A DNA stretch of 64,000 nucleotides from Lentzea sp. NBRC 102530 (GCF_030269365.1 NZ_BSTF01000003.1:1-64000); one strand, 5' to 3'; positions 42,441 to 52,056 are shown, numbered from the stretch's first letter. The notes: a model not told the origin generated them from the sequence alone. Made by a program: numbers and translations.

Positions 42441-42680
42441 TGCGGAACTCGGGTCGGCCAGGGACCTGGCGAAGAGAAGCCAGAATCCACCCCGACAGGG
42501 CTCCGTGCGCGGACTTCGAGTACCCACGCGCAGCACGCCGCGGGAGGCTTGTCGTCTAGGGCCTGCGTACCGGGACGCCGGACGCCGAGGCCAGGGTTGT
42601 ACGACTGGAGTTGCACGCTTGGTAACTCGCAAGCCCGCGCTGAAGACGGGGCACCCTTTCGAGGGTGCCCCGTCTGCTTG
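42441..42680 (+). ncRNA. Candidate Ms1/MTS2823-like small RNA
   Basis: This gene-free stretch lies directly downstream of the Rv3661-like HAD gene, the location of the abundant RNA-polymerase-binding RNA MTS2823/Ms1 in mycobacteria. It has a plausible promoter, local hairpins (GCCAGG-GA-CCTGGC near 42460; GTGCGCG pairing with CGCGCAGCAC near 42505-42535), no coding frame, and a very strong terminator. Homology to Ms1 is inferred from position and layout, not from sequence alignment. It could instead be the leader of the nagZ operon. Confidence 0.5.
42645..42674 (+). terminator. 13-bp hairpin with TTCG tetraloop
   Basis: GACGGGGCACCCT (42645-42657), loop TTCG, and the exact complement (42662-42674), followed by TGCTTGTT. 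A strong intrinsic terminator on the plus strand, placed before and not after a protein gene, which supports a separate RNA upstream. Confidence 0.85.
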
Positions 42681-42799
42681 TTACGGCAAGAAAACCCACC
42701 GAACGGCAGAATGTCCGCCCGTTGACCCACCACGCAGCCGTGAGTAACTTGCGAAATACGCCAGTTACCTGTGGGAACATCACCGGGAGGCACGGACAA

Positions 42800-44491
42800 G
42801 TGCGGAAGTTCGCCGCGTTGACGCTGGTCACAGCCATGGTCGCCCTCACGCCGGTGGCGAGAGCGGACGCCAGCGTGACCACCCTGCGCGGGATGTCGCT
42901 GGAACAGAAGGTCGGCCAGCTCTTCGTCACGTACGTCAACGGCCAGGCCGCCGACGTCCCGCACCCCAAGAACCAGACCGACTTCGGAGTGGCGACGCCC
43001 GCGGAGATGGTGCGCAAGTACCAGCCCGGCGGCGTCATCTACTTCAACAACTCGAGCCGCGACAACATCGACACCCCGAAGCAGATCGCGCAGCTCTCCA
43101 ACGGCCTGCAGAAGGCCGGCAAGATCCCGCTGCTCATCTCGACCGACCAGGAGATGGGCCTCGTCACGCGCATCGGTCCGCCGGCCACCCAGCTGCCGGG
43201 CAACATGGCCCTCGGCGCGGGTCGCAGCGTCCAGGACGCCGAGGAGGCCGCCCGCATCACGGGCCAGGAGCTCCGCGCGATGGGCATCAACCAGAACTTC
43301 GCGCCGGACGCCGACGTCAACTCCAACCCGGCGAACCCGATCATCGGCGTGCGCAGCTTCTCGAGCGACCCGAAGCTCGCCGCCGACATGGTGAAGGCGC
43401 AGGTCCAGGGCTACGAGGGCCGCCGCTGGTTCGACATGGACTCGGTGACCTCGACCGCCAAGCACTTCCCTGGCCACGGCGACACCTCCGAGGACAGCCA
43501 CACCGCCCTCCCGGTCTCGAACCGCAGCCTCGAGCAGTGGCGCACCATCGACGCACCGCCGTTCCAGGCCGCCATCGCCGCCAAGATCGACTCGATCATG
43601 ACCGCGCACATCCAGGTGCCGCAGATCGACCCGTCGGGCAACCCGGCCACGCTCAGCCCGAAGATCATCACCGGGTTGCTGCGCGACGAGCTGAAGTACG
43701 ACGGCGTCGTCGTCACCGACTCGCTGGAGATGGCGGGCGTGCGCAAGCTGCACTCCGACGCCGAGATCCCGGTGCTGGCCATCAAGGCGGGCGTCGACCA
43801 GCTGCTGATGCCGCCGAACCTCGGCCTCGCGATCGACAGCGTCGTCAAGGCGGTCCGCGCCGGTGAGATCACCGAGCAGCGCATCGACCAGAGCGTCCTG
43901 CGCATCCTCAAGATGAAGCTGCTGCGCGGCGTCATGCTCACCGCCGAGGTCGACCTGAACAAGGTCGACCAGATCGTCGGCTCCAACGCCGAGAAGGCGC
44001 AGAAGATCGCCGACCGCACCATCACGGTCGTGCGCAACGACGGCCAGGCGCTCCCCCTCAACGCCACCGCGCCGCTGGTCATCGGCACCAGCGACGCTCC
44101 CACCACCGCCCTGGCCACGCGCCTCAAGGGCACCAAGGTCGTCACGGCGACCAGCCCCACGCCGGCGCAGATCCAGCAGGCCCTGGCCGCGGCGGCAGGC
44201 GCCGACAAGATCGTCGTGCTGACCAACAACGCGAGCACCAGGCCCGCCCAGGTCGACCTGATCAACCAGCTCGTCGCCACCGGCAAGCCCGTCGTCGCGG
44301 CCGCCACCGGCAACCCGTACGACGTCGCCCACGGCAACGCCAAGACCTGGCTCGCCACCTACTCGACCACCACGGTGTCGATGGAGGCGCTGGCGAGGAT
44401 CCTGCTCGGCGAGGCGAAGCCGCAGGGCAAGCTGCCGGTCGACGTCCCCGGCCCGACCCCCTACCCGTTCGGGCACGGGGTGAGCTGGTGA
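42800..44491 (+). CDS. nagZ: Secreted GH3 beta-N-acetylglucosaminidase, NagZ-like
   Basis: 563 residues from a GTG at 42800 (GGGAGG upstream), giving the signal peptide VRKFAALTLVTAMVALTPVA. The GH3 domain has KHFPGHGDTSEDSH, the NagZ-type His/Asp catalytic dyad loop, and VVVTDSLEMAGV with the nucleophile Asp. A C-terminal second domain follows (as in Bacillus NagZ, unlike the short E. coli enzyme). It removes GlcNAc from peptidoglycan fragments outside the cell. It overlaps the next gene by 4 bases. Confidence 0.92.
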   Translation: MRKFAALTLVTAMVALTPVARADASVTTLRGMSLEQKVGQLFVTYVNGQAADVPHPKNQTDFGVATPAEMVRKYQPGGVIYFNNSSRDNIDTPKQIAQLSNGLQKAGKIPLLISTDQEMGLVTRIGPPATQLPGNMALGAGRSVQDAEEAARITGQELRAMGINQNFAPDADVNSNPANPIIGVRSFSSDPKLAADMVKAQVQGYEGRRWFDMDSVTSTAKHFPGHGDTSEDSHTALPVSNRSLEQWRTIDAPPFQAAIAAKIDSIMTAHIQVPQIDPSGNPATLSPKIITGLLRDELKYDGVVVTDSLEMAGVRKLHSDAEIPVLAIKAGVDQLLMPPNLGLAIDSVVKAVRAGEITEQRIDQSVLRILKMKLLRGVMLTAEVDLNKVDQIVGSNAEKAQKIADRTITVVRNDGQALPLNATAPLVIGTSDAPTTALATRLKGTKVVTATSPTPAQIQQALAAAAGADKIVVLTNNASTRPAQVDLINQLVATGKPVVAAATGNPYDVAHGNAKTWLATYSTTTVSMEALARILLGEAKPQGKLPVDVPGPTPYPFGHGVSW

Positions 44492-45693
44492 GGCGGCGCA
44501 GCTTCCTCGCCGCAGGCGCCCTGTCCGTCCCCCTCCTCAGCACCGAAAGCGCCCACGCGGCCCCGAAACTCGCCACCGCCTCCGAACAACTCGCTCAGGA
44601 CGGCTGGCGCAAGTTCAAGGGCCGCAAGGTGGGCGTGCTCACGAACCCGACGGGCATCCTCCAGGACCAGACCCACATCGTCGACTCGATGGTCGCCCAC
44701 GACGCCAAGCCGACCGCCGTCTTCGGCCCGGAACACGGCTTCCGCGGCACCGCGCAGGCAGGCGGTTCCGAGGGTGACTACGCCGACCCCCGCACCGGCG
44801 TCCCGGTCTACGACACCTACCAGGCCACCCCCGCGAAGATCCGGGCGATGTTCGAGAAGGCGGGCATCGACACCGTCGTCTTCGACATCGCGGACGTCGG
44901 CGCGCGCTTCTACACCTACATCTGGTCGCTGTACCAGGCGATGGAAGCCGCGCAGGACCTCGACTTCGTCGTCCTGGACCGCCCGAACCCCATCGGCGGC
45001 ACCGCGAACGGCCCGCAGCTCGACCCGGCCTACGCGACGTTCGTGGGCCTCAAACCGATCGTGCAGCAACACGGCATGACGGTCGGTGAACTCGCGAGGC
45101 TCTTCAAGGGCGAGTTCGACCTCGGGACCAGGCTCGAAGTGGTCAACGTCCGCAACTGGCGGCGGAACCAGCTCGACACGGGCCTGCCGTGGGTCCCGCC
45201 GAGCCCGAACATGCCCACCCAGGACACCGCGCTGGTGTACCCCGGCACGTGCCTGTTCGAGGGCACGGTGCTGTCCGAGGGGCGCGGCACCACCAGGCCG
45301 TTCGAGACGGTCGGCGCCCCCGGCATCGACTGGCGCTGGGCGGAAGCGCTGAACGCCCTGGGCCTCAAGGGAATCCAGTTCCGCGAGACGTACTTCAGCC
45401 CCACCTTCAACAAGTTCCAGGGCAAGACCTGCGGCGGTGTCACCCTGCACGTCACCGACGCGGCGGAGTTCGACGCCGTCCAAGCGGCCGTGGCCATGCT
45501 GATCACCGCGAAGTCCTTGTACCCCGGCGTGTTCGCGTGGCGTCCCGACAACTGGATCGACAAGCTCAGCGGCTCCGACCGGCTGCGCAAGATGATCGAC
45601 GCCCAGGCACCACTGGCCGAGATCACCGGTGCGTGGCGCCACGAGCTCCAGCAGTTCCGCCGCACCCGCCTGCCCTACCTGCGCTACCGGTGA
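44488..45693 (+). CDS. namZ: Exo-beta-N-acetylmuramidase NamZ (DUF1343)
   Basis: 401 residues from a GTG overlapping the nagZ stop. The N-terminus MRRRSFLAAGALSVPLLS looks like a Tat or Sec signal. DUF1343 landmarks: RKVGVLTNPTGILQD, FGPEHGFRGTAQAGG, VVFDIADVGARFYTYIWSLY and VLDRPNPIGGT. In B. subtilis NamZ acts with NagZ to release MurNAc from the cell wall; adjacency here supports the same role. Confidence 0.92.
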   Translation: MRRRSFLAAGALSVPLLSTESAHAAPKLATASEQLAQDGWRKFKGRKVGVLTNPTGILQDQTHIVDSMVAHDAKPTAVFGPEHGFRGTAQAGGSEGDYADPRTGVPVYDTYQATPAKIRAMFEKAGIDTVVFDIADVGARFYTYIWSLYQAMEAAQDLDFVVLDRPNPIGGTANGPQLDPAYATFVGLKPIVQQHGMTVGELARLFKGEFDLGTRLEVVNVRNWRRNQLDTGLPWVPPSPNMPTQDTALVYPGTCLFEGTVLSEGRGTTRPFETVGAPGIDWRWAEALNALGLKGIQFRETYFSPTFNKFQGKTCGGVTLHVTDAAEFDAVQAAVAMLITAKSLYPGVFAWRPDNWIDKLSGSDRLRKMIDAQAPLAEITGAWRHELQQFRRTRLPYLRYR

Positions 45694-45700
45694 GGACGCC

Positions 45701-47224
45701 ATGCTCATCCCTGCCCTGGCCGTCGCACTCGTGACGACCGCGCTCCCCGGCCACTTCGACCAGCCCCAGGACGGTTTCGCGCCCGCGTGGACGACCCTGC
45801 GCGAGTCGAACCCGTACTGGGCGAACCTCGACCCCGAACCGGTCAACACCGCCCTGCGTCAGCTCCGCGACTTCCAGAAACCCCAGGCCAACGGCAAGCC
45901 GCTGTTCGCCGGCGCCGTCACGATGTACGTGCACGACGGCAAGATCGTCACGCACGACCGCACGGGTTACGCGGTGCTCTACGAAGACCAGCAAACCCAG
46001 CTGCCAGAAGAAGAGCGCGTCCCGATGAAGAAGGACACGATCTTCGACTTCGCCTCCATCTCCAAGCTCTTCACGTCGATCGCGGTGATCCAGCAGGTCG
46101 AGCAGGGCCGGGTGAGCATCGACGAACGCGTCGCCACCTACCTGCCCGAGTTCGGCGTGAACGGCAAGGAGAACATCACCGTCAAGCAGTTGCTCACACA
46201 CACGAGCGGCCTCGAACCGTTCATCCCGTTGTGGCAGAAGTACCCGGACGTCCCGTCGCGCATCAAAGCCGTCATGGACGTGACGCCGAAGTCGACGCCC
46301 GGCACCACCTACGTCTACTCGGACCTGAACCTGATCACGCTCGGCGAGCTGGTCTTCAAGGTCAGCGGGAAACGCCTCGACCAGGCGGTGCAGGACGGCA
46401 TCACCAGGCCGTTGAACATGAAGGACACCGGCTACAACCCGAAGGCCAAGGACCGCACGGCCGCCACGGAGTTCCAGACCGCACCACCACGCGGCATCGT
46501 CCGCGGCGAGGTGCACGACGAGAACGCGTGGTCCCTCGGAGGAGTGGCCGGACACGCCGGTGTGTTCGGCACGGCCAAGGACCTCGCGATCCTCGGCCAG
46601 ACGATCCTCAACGGCGGCATCTACAACGGCCGCCGAATCCTCAGCGAGCACTCCGTCGAGCTGATGCTCACGAACTTCAACCAGCAGTTCCCCGACAACG
46701 CCCACGGCCTCGGCTTCGAGCTCGACCAACGCTGGTACATGGGCGCACTGAGCGGCCCCGGAACCGCAGGTCACACGGGCTACACCGGCACGTCGTTCGT
46801 GATCGACAAGGCCTCGCGCTCGATCGCGATCCTGCTGACCAACCGCGTCCACCCGAGCCGTGACTGGGGCAGCGTCAACCCCGCACGCCGGGCGGTCGCC
46901 GACGGCCTCGCGCACGCACTCGCCGTGCAGTCGCACGGAAAGCATTGGCGGGCAACGACTTCCGGCGCGACCCTGATCGCCGAACGCCCGGTCGAGGTGT
47001 TCGTCGACGTCGACAAGGGCGACAAGCTCACCGTCCAGCACTGGAACGGCACGGACTGGCAGGACGCCCGCACCATCACCACGACCGGACGTCGTTGGGT
47101 GCCAACGGAATCCGCGAAGTCCAGGTTCGTCTACACCAAGGCCGGCCAGTACAACGGCCGCGGCGTCTACGTGCACGCCCGTGGCGACGTCACCGCCGAC
47201 GGCTGGTCAGTGGCACGCCGCTAG
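45701..47224 (+). CDS. Secreted serine beta-lactamase-fold hydrolase
   Basis: 507 residues from ATG 45701. The active-site motifs of class C/PBP4*-type enzymes are present: FASISKLFTS (S-x-x-K), YVYSDLN (Y-x-D/N) and AGHTGYTGTS (H-x-G). A C-terminal beta-rich domain follows (AERPVEVFVDVDKGDKLTVQ). It is third in the nagZ-namZ operon, as ybbE is in Bacillus, so a role in trimming peptidoglycan peptides is likely. It overlaps the convergent MocR gene by 18 bases. Confidence 0.85.
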   Translation: MLIPALAVALVTTALPGHFDQPQDGFAPAWTTLRESNPYWANLDPEPVNTALRQLRDFQKPQANGKPLFAGAVTMYVHDGKIVTHDRTGYAVLYEDQQTQLPEEERVPMKKDTIFDFASISKLFTSIAVIQQVEQGRVSIDERVATYLPEFGVNGKENITVKQLLTHTSGLEPFIPLWQKYPDVPSRIKAVMDVTPKSTPGTTYVYSDLNLITLGELVFKVSGKRLDQAVQDGITRPLNMKDTGYNPKAKDRTAATEFQTAPPRGIVRGEVHDENAWSLGGVAGHAGVFGTAKDLAILGQTILNGGIYNGRRILSEHSVELMLTNFNQQFPDNAHGLGFELDQRWYMGALSGPGTAGHTGYTGTSFVIDKASRSIAILLTNRVHPSRDWGSVNPARRAVADGLAHALAVQSHGKHWRATTSGATLIAERPVEVFVDVDKGDKLTVQHWNGTDWQDARTITTTGRRWVPTESAKSRFVYTKAGQYNGRGVYVHARGDVTADGWSVARR

Positions 47225-48544
47225 CGCCTCGACGAAGGGGCGGAGCGCCCGTGGGAACGCGGGCGCTCCGAAGCTCACCACGACCCCTGACCGGTCGTCG
47301 TCGCTCTTCTCGTGCCGGAACCACGAAAGCGGACTGACCTCGATGCCACGTTCACGAGCCGCGCGCACGACCTCTTCTTCGTAAGGCGTCTCCAGCACAG
47401 CGTGCATCCCGGCCGCGATGCCCGACACCGAGACGTACGGCGACACCGCCTCCACGAGCTGGTCACGCCGCCGCTGGTACTTCAGCCGCATCCGGCGGAC
47501 ATGGCTGTCGTAGGCCCCGGACTCCAGGAAGTCGGCCAACGTCAGCTGGTCGAGCATGCTGATGTGCTGCTCACGGTCGGTCTTCAGCGCCAGGACCGGA
47601 TCGACGAACCGGTCCGGCAGCACCATCCACGCGATCCGCAACGCCGGTGACAACGCCTTGCTCGACGTCCCGAGGTACACGACGTGCTCGGGGTCCAGCC
47701 CCTGCACGGCCCCGACGGGCTGGCGGTCGTAGCGGAACTCCCCGTCGTAGTCGTCCTCCAGCACAAGACCCCCCACGCGCCGTGCCCACTCCACGGCCGC
47801 AGCACGCCTACGAGGATGCAACGGGCCGCCCAACGGAAACTGGTGCGCCGGCGTCAACACACACGTGCGCAGGTCATCGGGCAGTTGTTCGGTGTTCGCA
47901 CCGTGGTCGTCCACCGCCAACGGCACGGTCGCCTTCCAGAACGCCCGGTGGAAGCCGAGCCCGTACTCCTCGACGACGACCGGCGGCCGCAGCAGCCGGT
48001 TGAACATCTGGACGGCGCCACCGAACCCCGAGCACACGACGATCCGTTCGGGATCGGCCCGCACGCCCCGGGCCCGCGCCAGGTACTCGGCCAGCGCCGT
48101 CCGCAGCTCGATGCGCCCCTGCGGGTCTCCTGGCCCGAACGCCTCCGAGGGCGCCGCCGTCAACGCCCGCCGCGTCGACCGGATCCACTCGGTGCGCGGG
48201 AACTCGGTGACGTCCGGGGTGCTCACCTGCAGGTCGTACCTCACCGCCGGTCCGGCAGCCGCGCGCGTCACCGGCTGCGGCGGCGCGACCCGTTGCGCGA
48301 CAACGGTTCCCGAACCCTGACGGGCGGTCAGCCACCCCTCCGCCACCAGCTCCGCGTACGCCTCGGCGACGGTGTTGCGCGCGATCCCGAGATCGGCGGC
48401 GAGCGACCGCGAGGCGGGCAGCCGGGTACCGGCCGGCAGCCGTGCCGAGCGGACCGCCTCCCGCAGCGACGCCGTCAACCGCTGGCGCAGCCCACCCGGA
48501 CCGGACAGGTCCAGGTGGAAGTCGAGATTGGCCCACGATTCCAC
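47207..48544 (-). CDS. MocR/PdxR-type regulator (GntR HTH plus aminotransferase-like domain)
   Basis: 445 residues. The N-terminal GntR winged helix contains LPASRSLAADLGIARNTVAE and YAELVAEGWLTARQGSGTVV. Then comes a fold-type I aminotransferase domain, with LEDDYDGEFRYDRQPVGAVQ and the PLP lysine in LGTSSKALSPALR. Such proteins sense PLP or an amine. It is divergent from an AhpD-like gene, with 50 bases between, a pairing often seen in actinobacteria. Confidence 0.9.
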   Translation of the reverse strand: MESWANLDFHLDLSGPGGLRQRLTASLREAVRSARLPAGTRLPASRSLAADLGIARNTVAEAYAELVAEGWLTARQGSGTVVAQRVAPPQPVTRAAAGPAVRYDLQVSTPDVTEFPRTEWIRSTRRALTAAPSEAFGPGDPQGRIELRTALAEYLARARGVRADPERIVVCSGFGGAVQMFNRLLRPPVVVEEYGLGFHRAFWKATVPLAVDDHGANTEQLPDDLRTCVLTPAHQFPLGGPLHPRRRAAAVEWARRVGGLVLEDDYDGEFRYDRQPVGAVQGLDPEHVVYLGTSSKALSPALRIAWMVLPDRFVDPVLALKTDREQHISMLDQLTLADFLESGAYDSHVRRMRLKYQRRRDQLVEAVSPYVSVSGIAAGMHAVLETPYEEEVVRAARERGIEVSPLSWFRHEKSDDDRSGVVVSFGAPAFPRALRPFVEALAACH

Positions 48545-48594
48545 GTGAAGATTGCACCATGCTCGGGGACAATCCGGGTCATAGGTTTCTTCCC

Positions 48595-49041
48595 ATGACG
48601 AACCGCATCGACTTCCCCAAGAAGGCCCCGAAGGTCTACCGCGCGATGATCGCGCTGGACGCCGCCGCCCGGGAGGGCCTCGACGAGCAGCTCGCGGAAC
48701 TGGTCCGGATCCGCGCGTCGCAGCTCAACCACTGCGCCCACTGCATCGCCATGCACACCGCCGACGCCCGCAAGCTGGGCGAGTCCGAGGCCCGCGTCTA
48801 CCTGCTCAACGCGTGGGAGGAGGCCGGCGACATCTACACGGAGAAGGAGCGGGCCGCGCTGCGCCTTACGGAGGCCATCACGGTCCTGAGCAGCCACGAG
48901 TACGTGAACGACGACGTGTACGCGCACGCCGCGAAGCACTTCGAAGAAGAGGAACTCGCGCAGCTCATCGCGCTCATCTTCACCATCAACGCGTGGAACC
49001 GGATCGCCGTGTCCACCCGGATGACCCCTATCGTCCACTGA
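48595..49041 (+). CDS. Carboxymuconolactone decarboxylase/AhpD-like protein
   Basis: 148 residues. The redox motif is in NHCAHCIAMHTADARKLGES (C-x-x-C followed by His), the AhpD active site. Helical core and length fit the CMD family of small peroxidase-like proteins. An ATG at 48559 is an alternative start. Probably regulated by the divergent MocR protein. Confidence 0.88.
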   Translation: MTNRIDFPKKAPKVYRAMIALDAAAREGLDEQLAELVRIRASQLNHCAHCIAMHTADARKLGESEARVYLLNAWEEAGDIYTEKERAALRLTEAITVLSSHEYVNDDVYAHAAKHFEEEELAQLIALIFTINAWNRIAVSTRMTPIVH

Positions 49042-49112
49042 CCACCTGCCGAGAGAGTGACTTTCGGACACAGTCCGTTGACCGTTGGTGTGGCGGTTAG
49101 TAAGTTTCCCAC

Positions 49113-50033
49113 GTGTCCACTGAGAGCAGTGCCGAGTCCAGCCCCCTGGTGAGGATCCGGTCGTTGTTGCCGGGTCTCGCGCGCGCGGAGCAGCGCGTCG
49201 CGAAGGTGGTGCTGGAGAACCCGGCGACGGTCGCGCACCGCAGCATCACCGAGGTCGCCGAGCAGGCGGGCACCAGCGAGACGACGGTGACGCGGTTCTG
49301 CAAGGCCATCGGCGTCGGTGGATATCCCGAACTGCGCATCGCACTGGCCGCCGACACCGCGCGCAGCCAGGCACGTGCCAACCACGACATGGGCGGCGAC
49401 ATCGGCCCCGGCGACGACCTCAGGCAGGTCGTCGGCAAGGTCGCGTTCGCCGACGCCCGCGCCGTCGAGGAGACCGCGGAGCAGCTCGACGTCGAGTCGC
49501 TCGACAAGGTCGTCCAGGCCGTCGCGGGCGCCCGTCGCGTGGACGTCTACGGCTTCGGTGCCAGCGCGTTCGTGGCGTTCGACCTCCAGCAGAAGCTGCA
49601 CCGCATAGGGCTCACCTGCTTCGCGTGGAACGACACGCACATCGCGCTGACGTCGGCCGCCGTGCTGACCGAGGCGGACGTCGCCGTCGGCATCTCGCAC
49701 ACGGGCTCGACCGCGGAGACCGTCGAGGCGCTGCGGGTGGCCCGCGAGTCCGGCGCCACCACCGTCGCGCTGACGAACTTCCCGCGCTCGCCGATCACCG
49801 AGGTCTCCGACCACGTGCTGACCACGGCCGCGCGCGAGACCACGTTCCGCTCCGGCGCGATGGCGAGCCGGATCGCCCAGCTCACGGTGATCGACTGCCT
49901 GTTCATCGGCGTCGCCCAGCACCACGTGGACACGGCGAAGACGGCACTCGAGGCGACCTACGAAGCGGTCTCCGGCCACCGGCTGGGCGCGAGACCAGAC
50001 GGCCGGCGACGGCCGCGGGAGACGTCTAAATGA
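49113..50033 (+). CDS. murR: MurR/RpiR-family regulator
   Basis: 306 residues from a GTG. The RpiR HTH is VAHRSITEVAEQAGTSETTV and TRFCKAIGVGGYPELRIALA. The SIS sugar-isomerase domain contains DVYGFGASAFVAFDLQQKLH and DVAVGISHTGSTAETVEALR. Its stop overlaps murQ by 4 bases, so it most likely controls MurNAc-6-phosphate use. Confidence 0.9.
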   Translation: MSTESSAESSPLVRIRSLLPGLARAEQRVAKVVLENPATVAHRSITEVAEQAGTSETTVTRFCKAIGVGGYPELRIALAADTARSQARANHDMGGDIGPGDDLRQVVGKVAFADARAVEETAEQLDVESLDKVVQAVAGARRVDVYGFGASAFVAFDLQQKLHRIGLTCFAWNDTHIALTSAAVLTEADVAVGISHTGSTAETVEALRVARESGATTVALTNFPRSPITEVSDHVLTTAARETTFRSGAMASRIAQLTVIDCLFIGVAQHHVDTAKTALEATYEAVSGHRLGARPDGRRRPRETSK

Positions 50034-50941
50034 CCTCCCCCCGGAACGGTGTGGTGGTGCGCGTGGAATCTCCGACCGAGCAACGGAACCCGCGCACCGC
50101 GGACATCGACCGGGTCTCCACGATCGACGTGCTCCGCATGATCAACGAAGAGGACCGCACGGTCCCGGCCGCGGTCGCCCAGGCCCTCCCGGACCTGGCC
50201 CGCGCGGTGGACCTGGGCGTCGCGGCGATCATGTCCGGCGGCCGCGTCCACTACGTCGGCGCGGGCACCTCGGGCCGTCTCGCCACCCTGGACGCGGCCG
50301 AGCTCGTGCCGACGTTCAACGCCCCGGCGGACTGGTTCGTCGCCCACCACGCAGGCGGTCCGGAAGCCCTCGTCCGTGCCGTCGAAGAGGTGGAGGACCA
50401 CTCCGGCGCCGCCCAGATCCGCCGCCACGCCGCAGCGAAAGACCTGGTCGTGGGCGTGACGGCGTCCGGGCGCACGCCGTTCGTGATCGGCGCCCTGCAG
50501 GAGGCGCAAGCGCTTGGCGCCCACACCGTCCTGGTCTCGAACAACACCTCGGTGCCGTTCACGCCGGACGTCCTGGTCGTCCTCGACACCGGCCCGGAAG
50601 CCATCGCGGGCTCGACCAGGATGAAGGCGGGCTCGGCCCAGAAACTGGTGCTGACCTCGTTCTCCACGGCGGTGATGGTCAAGCTCGGCCGCACCTACTC
50701 GAACCTGATGGTCAGCATGCGCGCCACCAACGCCAAGCTGCGCGGCCGCACGATCCGCATCCTGCACGAGGCCACCGGCCAGCCGGAGAACGCCTGCGAA
50801 CAGGCTCTCGCGGACGCCGCCGGCGACCTCAAGGTGGCCCTGGTCCACCTGCTCGCGGGCGTCCCTGCCGAACGCGCCGCCGCCGCGTTGGAGGACACGA
50901 AGGGCCACGTCCGCAACGCCCTGGACCGGCTAGCGGGTTAG
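50030..50941 (+). CDS. murQ: N-acetylmuramic acid 6-phosphate etherase
   Basis: 303 residues. Characteristic MurQ motifs: TEQRNPRTADIDRVSTIDVL, HYVGAGTSGRLATLDAAELV (catalytic Glu in DAAE) and EAIAGSTRMKAGSAQKLVL. It splits MurNAc-6-P into GlcNAc-6-P and lactate in the cytoplasm. With NagZ and NamZ it completes a recycling route. No MurNAc-specific PTS or MurNAc kinase gene is in the window. Confidence 0.94.
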   Translation: MTSPRNGVVVRVESPTEQRNPRTADIDRVSTIDVLRMINEEDRTVPAAVAQALPDLARAVDLGVAAIMSGGRVHYVGAGTSGRLATLDAAELVPTFNAPADWFVAHHAGGPEALVRAVEEVEDHSGAAQIRRHAAAKDLVVGVTASGRTPFVIGALQEAQALGAHTVLVSNNTSVPFTPDVLVVLDTGPEAIAGSTRMKAGSAQKLVLTSFSTAVMVKLGRTYSNLMVSMRATNAKLRGRTIRILHEATGQPENACEQALADAAGDLKVALVHLLAGVPAERAAAALEDTKGHVRNALDRLAG

Positions 50942-52048
50942 GTCGGGCCCGAACACCTCGTAATGGATGTCCGCGACCCCCGCCGCGAGCAACTGCGCCC
51001 GCACGGCCTGGAGGAACGGCGTCGGCCCGCACAGGTACGCCGTGGTGTCCTGCGGAACCTCGATCCCCGCGAGGTCCACGTACCCGGTCCGTTCGGCGGG
51101 CCACTCCCCGACCGGCCGCTCGTAGAACACGTGCGCCTGCCCGCGGTCGAGCTTCCCCACGAGCTGGGCGAGGTCGGCGCGGAAAGGGTGCGTGAACTGG
51201 TCGCGGTCACCGTGCACCGCGATCACCTGGCGCGGCGACCCGACCGCCGCGAGTTCAGCGAGCATCGCCACCATCGGGGTACACCCGATCCCCGCCGAAG
51301 CCAGCAACACCGGCCCGTCCCCCGGCAGCAACGTCACGTCCCCGGACGGCCGGCTGACGTTGACCACGTTCCCCACCGACACCTCGTCGTGCAGGTGGTT
51401 CGACACCTCGCCGTCCCGCTTGACCGAGAACTGCACCGCGTCGTCGGTCCGTCCCGACAGGCTGTACTGCCGGATCTGCCGAGCGCCGTCCGCCAACTCG
51501 ACCTGCACCGACACGTACTGCCCCGGCGAACTGGGCGGCACCGGCCCGTTCAACGGCCGCACCACGAACGTCACCACGTCGTCGGTCTCCTGGAACCGGG
51601 CGATCACCCGGTGCTCCTCCCACCCGCGCGGCAGGAACCTCTCCATCCCGATCAACGTGTCGGCCATCAACCAGTAGACCTCGCTCCACGCCTCCGCGAC
51701 GTCCTCCGACACCTGGAGAACCTCGGCCACAGCTCCGAGCAAGTGCTTGTGCACCACCGCGTACTGCCCCGGCGTCACACCCACCGACACGTGCTTGTGC
51801 GCGATCCGGCGCACCATCGCGTCAGGCGTCCGCCCGGCGAGCAACCCGGCCGCGAAGGCCGCGACCGACCCGGCCAACGCCTGCGGCTGGGTCCCGTTCG
51901 CCTGGTTCCCCCGGTTGAACAGATCGCGCTGCAACACCGGGTGTTCCTCGAACATGCGCGCGTAGAACAACTTGCTGATCTCGCCGATCGCGGCGGCGAC
52001 CGCGGGCAGGCTGGCCTCGACCAGCTCCGTCGACTTCGGGGACAGCAT
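50930..52048 (-). CDS. hmp: Flavohemoglobin, nitric oxide dioxygenase
   Basis: 372 residues. Globin domain (residues 1-135) with the proximal His in IAHKHVSVGVTPGQYAVVHK. The reductase part has FAD-binding RQYSLSGR and the NAD-binding GIGCTPMVAML and YLCGPTPFLQAV. ATG at 52048 follows GAGGAAG and is preferred over a GTG at 52060 that overlaps the nsrR stop. It oxidises NO to nitrate. It forms an operon with nsrR. Confidence 0.93.
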   Translation of the reverse strand: MLSPKSTELVEASLPAVAAAIGEISKLFYARMFEEHPVLQRDLFNRGNQANGTQPQALAGSVAAFAAGLLAGRTPDAMVRRIAHKHVSVGVTPGQYAVVHKHLLGAVAEVLQVSEDVAEAWSEVYWLMADTLIGMERFLPRGWEEHRVIARFQETDDVVTFVVRPLNGPVPPSSPGQYVSVQVELADGARQIRQYSLSGRTDDAVQFSVKRDGEVSNHLHDEVSVGNVVNVSRPSGDVTLLPGDGPVLLASAGIGCTPMVAMLAELAAVGSPRQVIAVHGDRDQFTHPFRADLAQLVGKLDRGQAHVFYERPVGEWPAERTGYVDLAGIEVPQDTTAYLCGPTPFLQAVRAQLLAAGVADIHYEVFGPDLTR

Positions 52049-52056
52049 CGTCTTCC

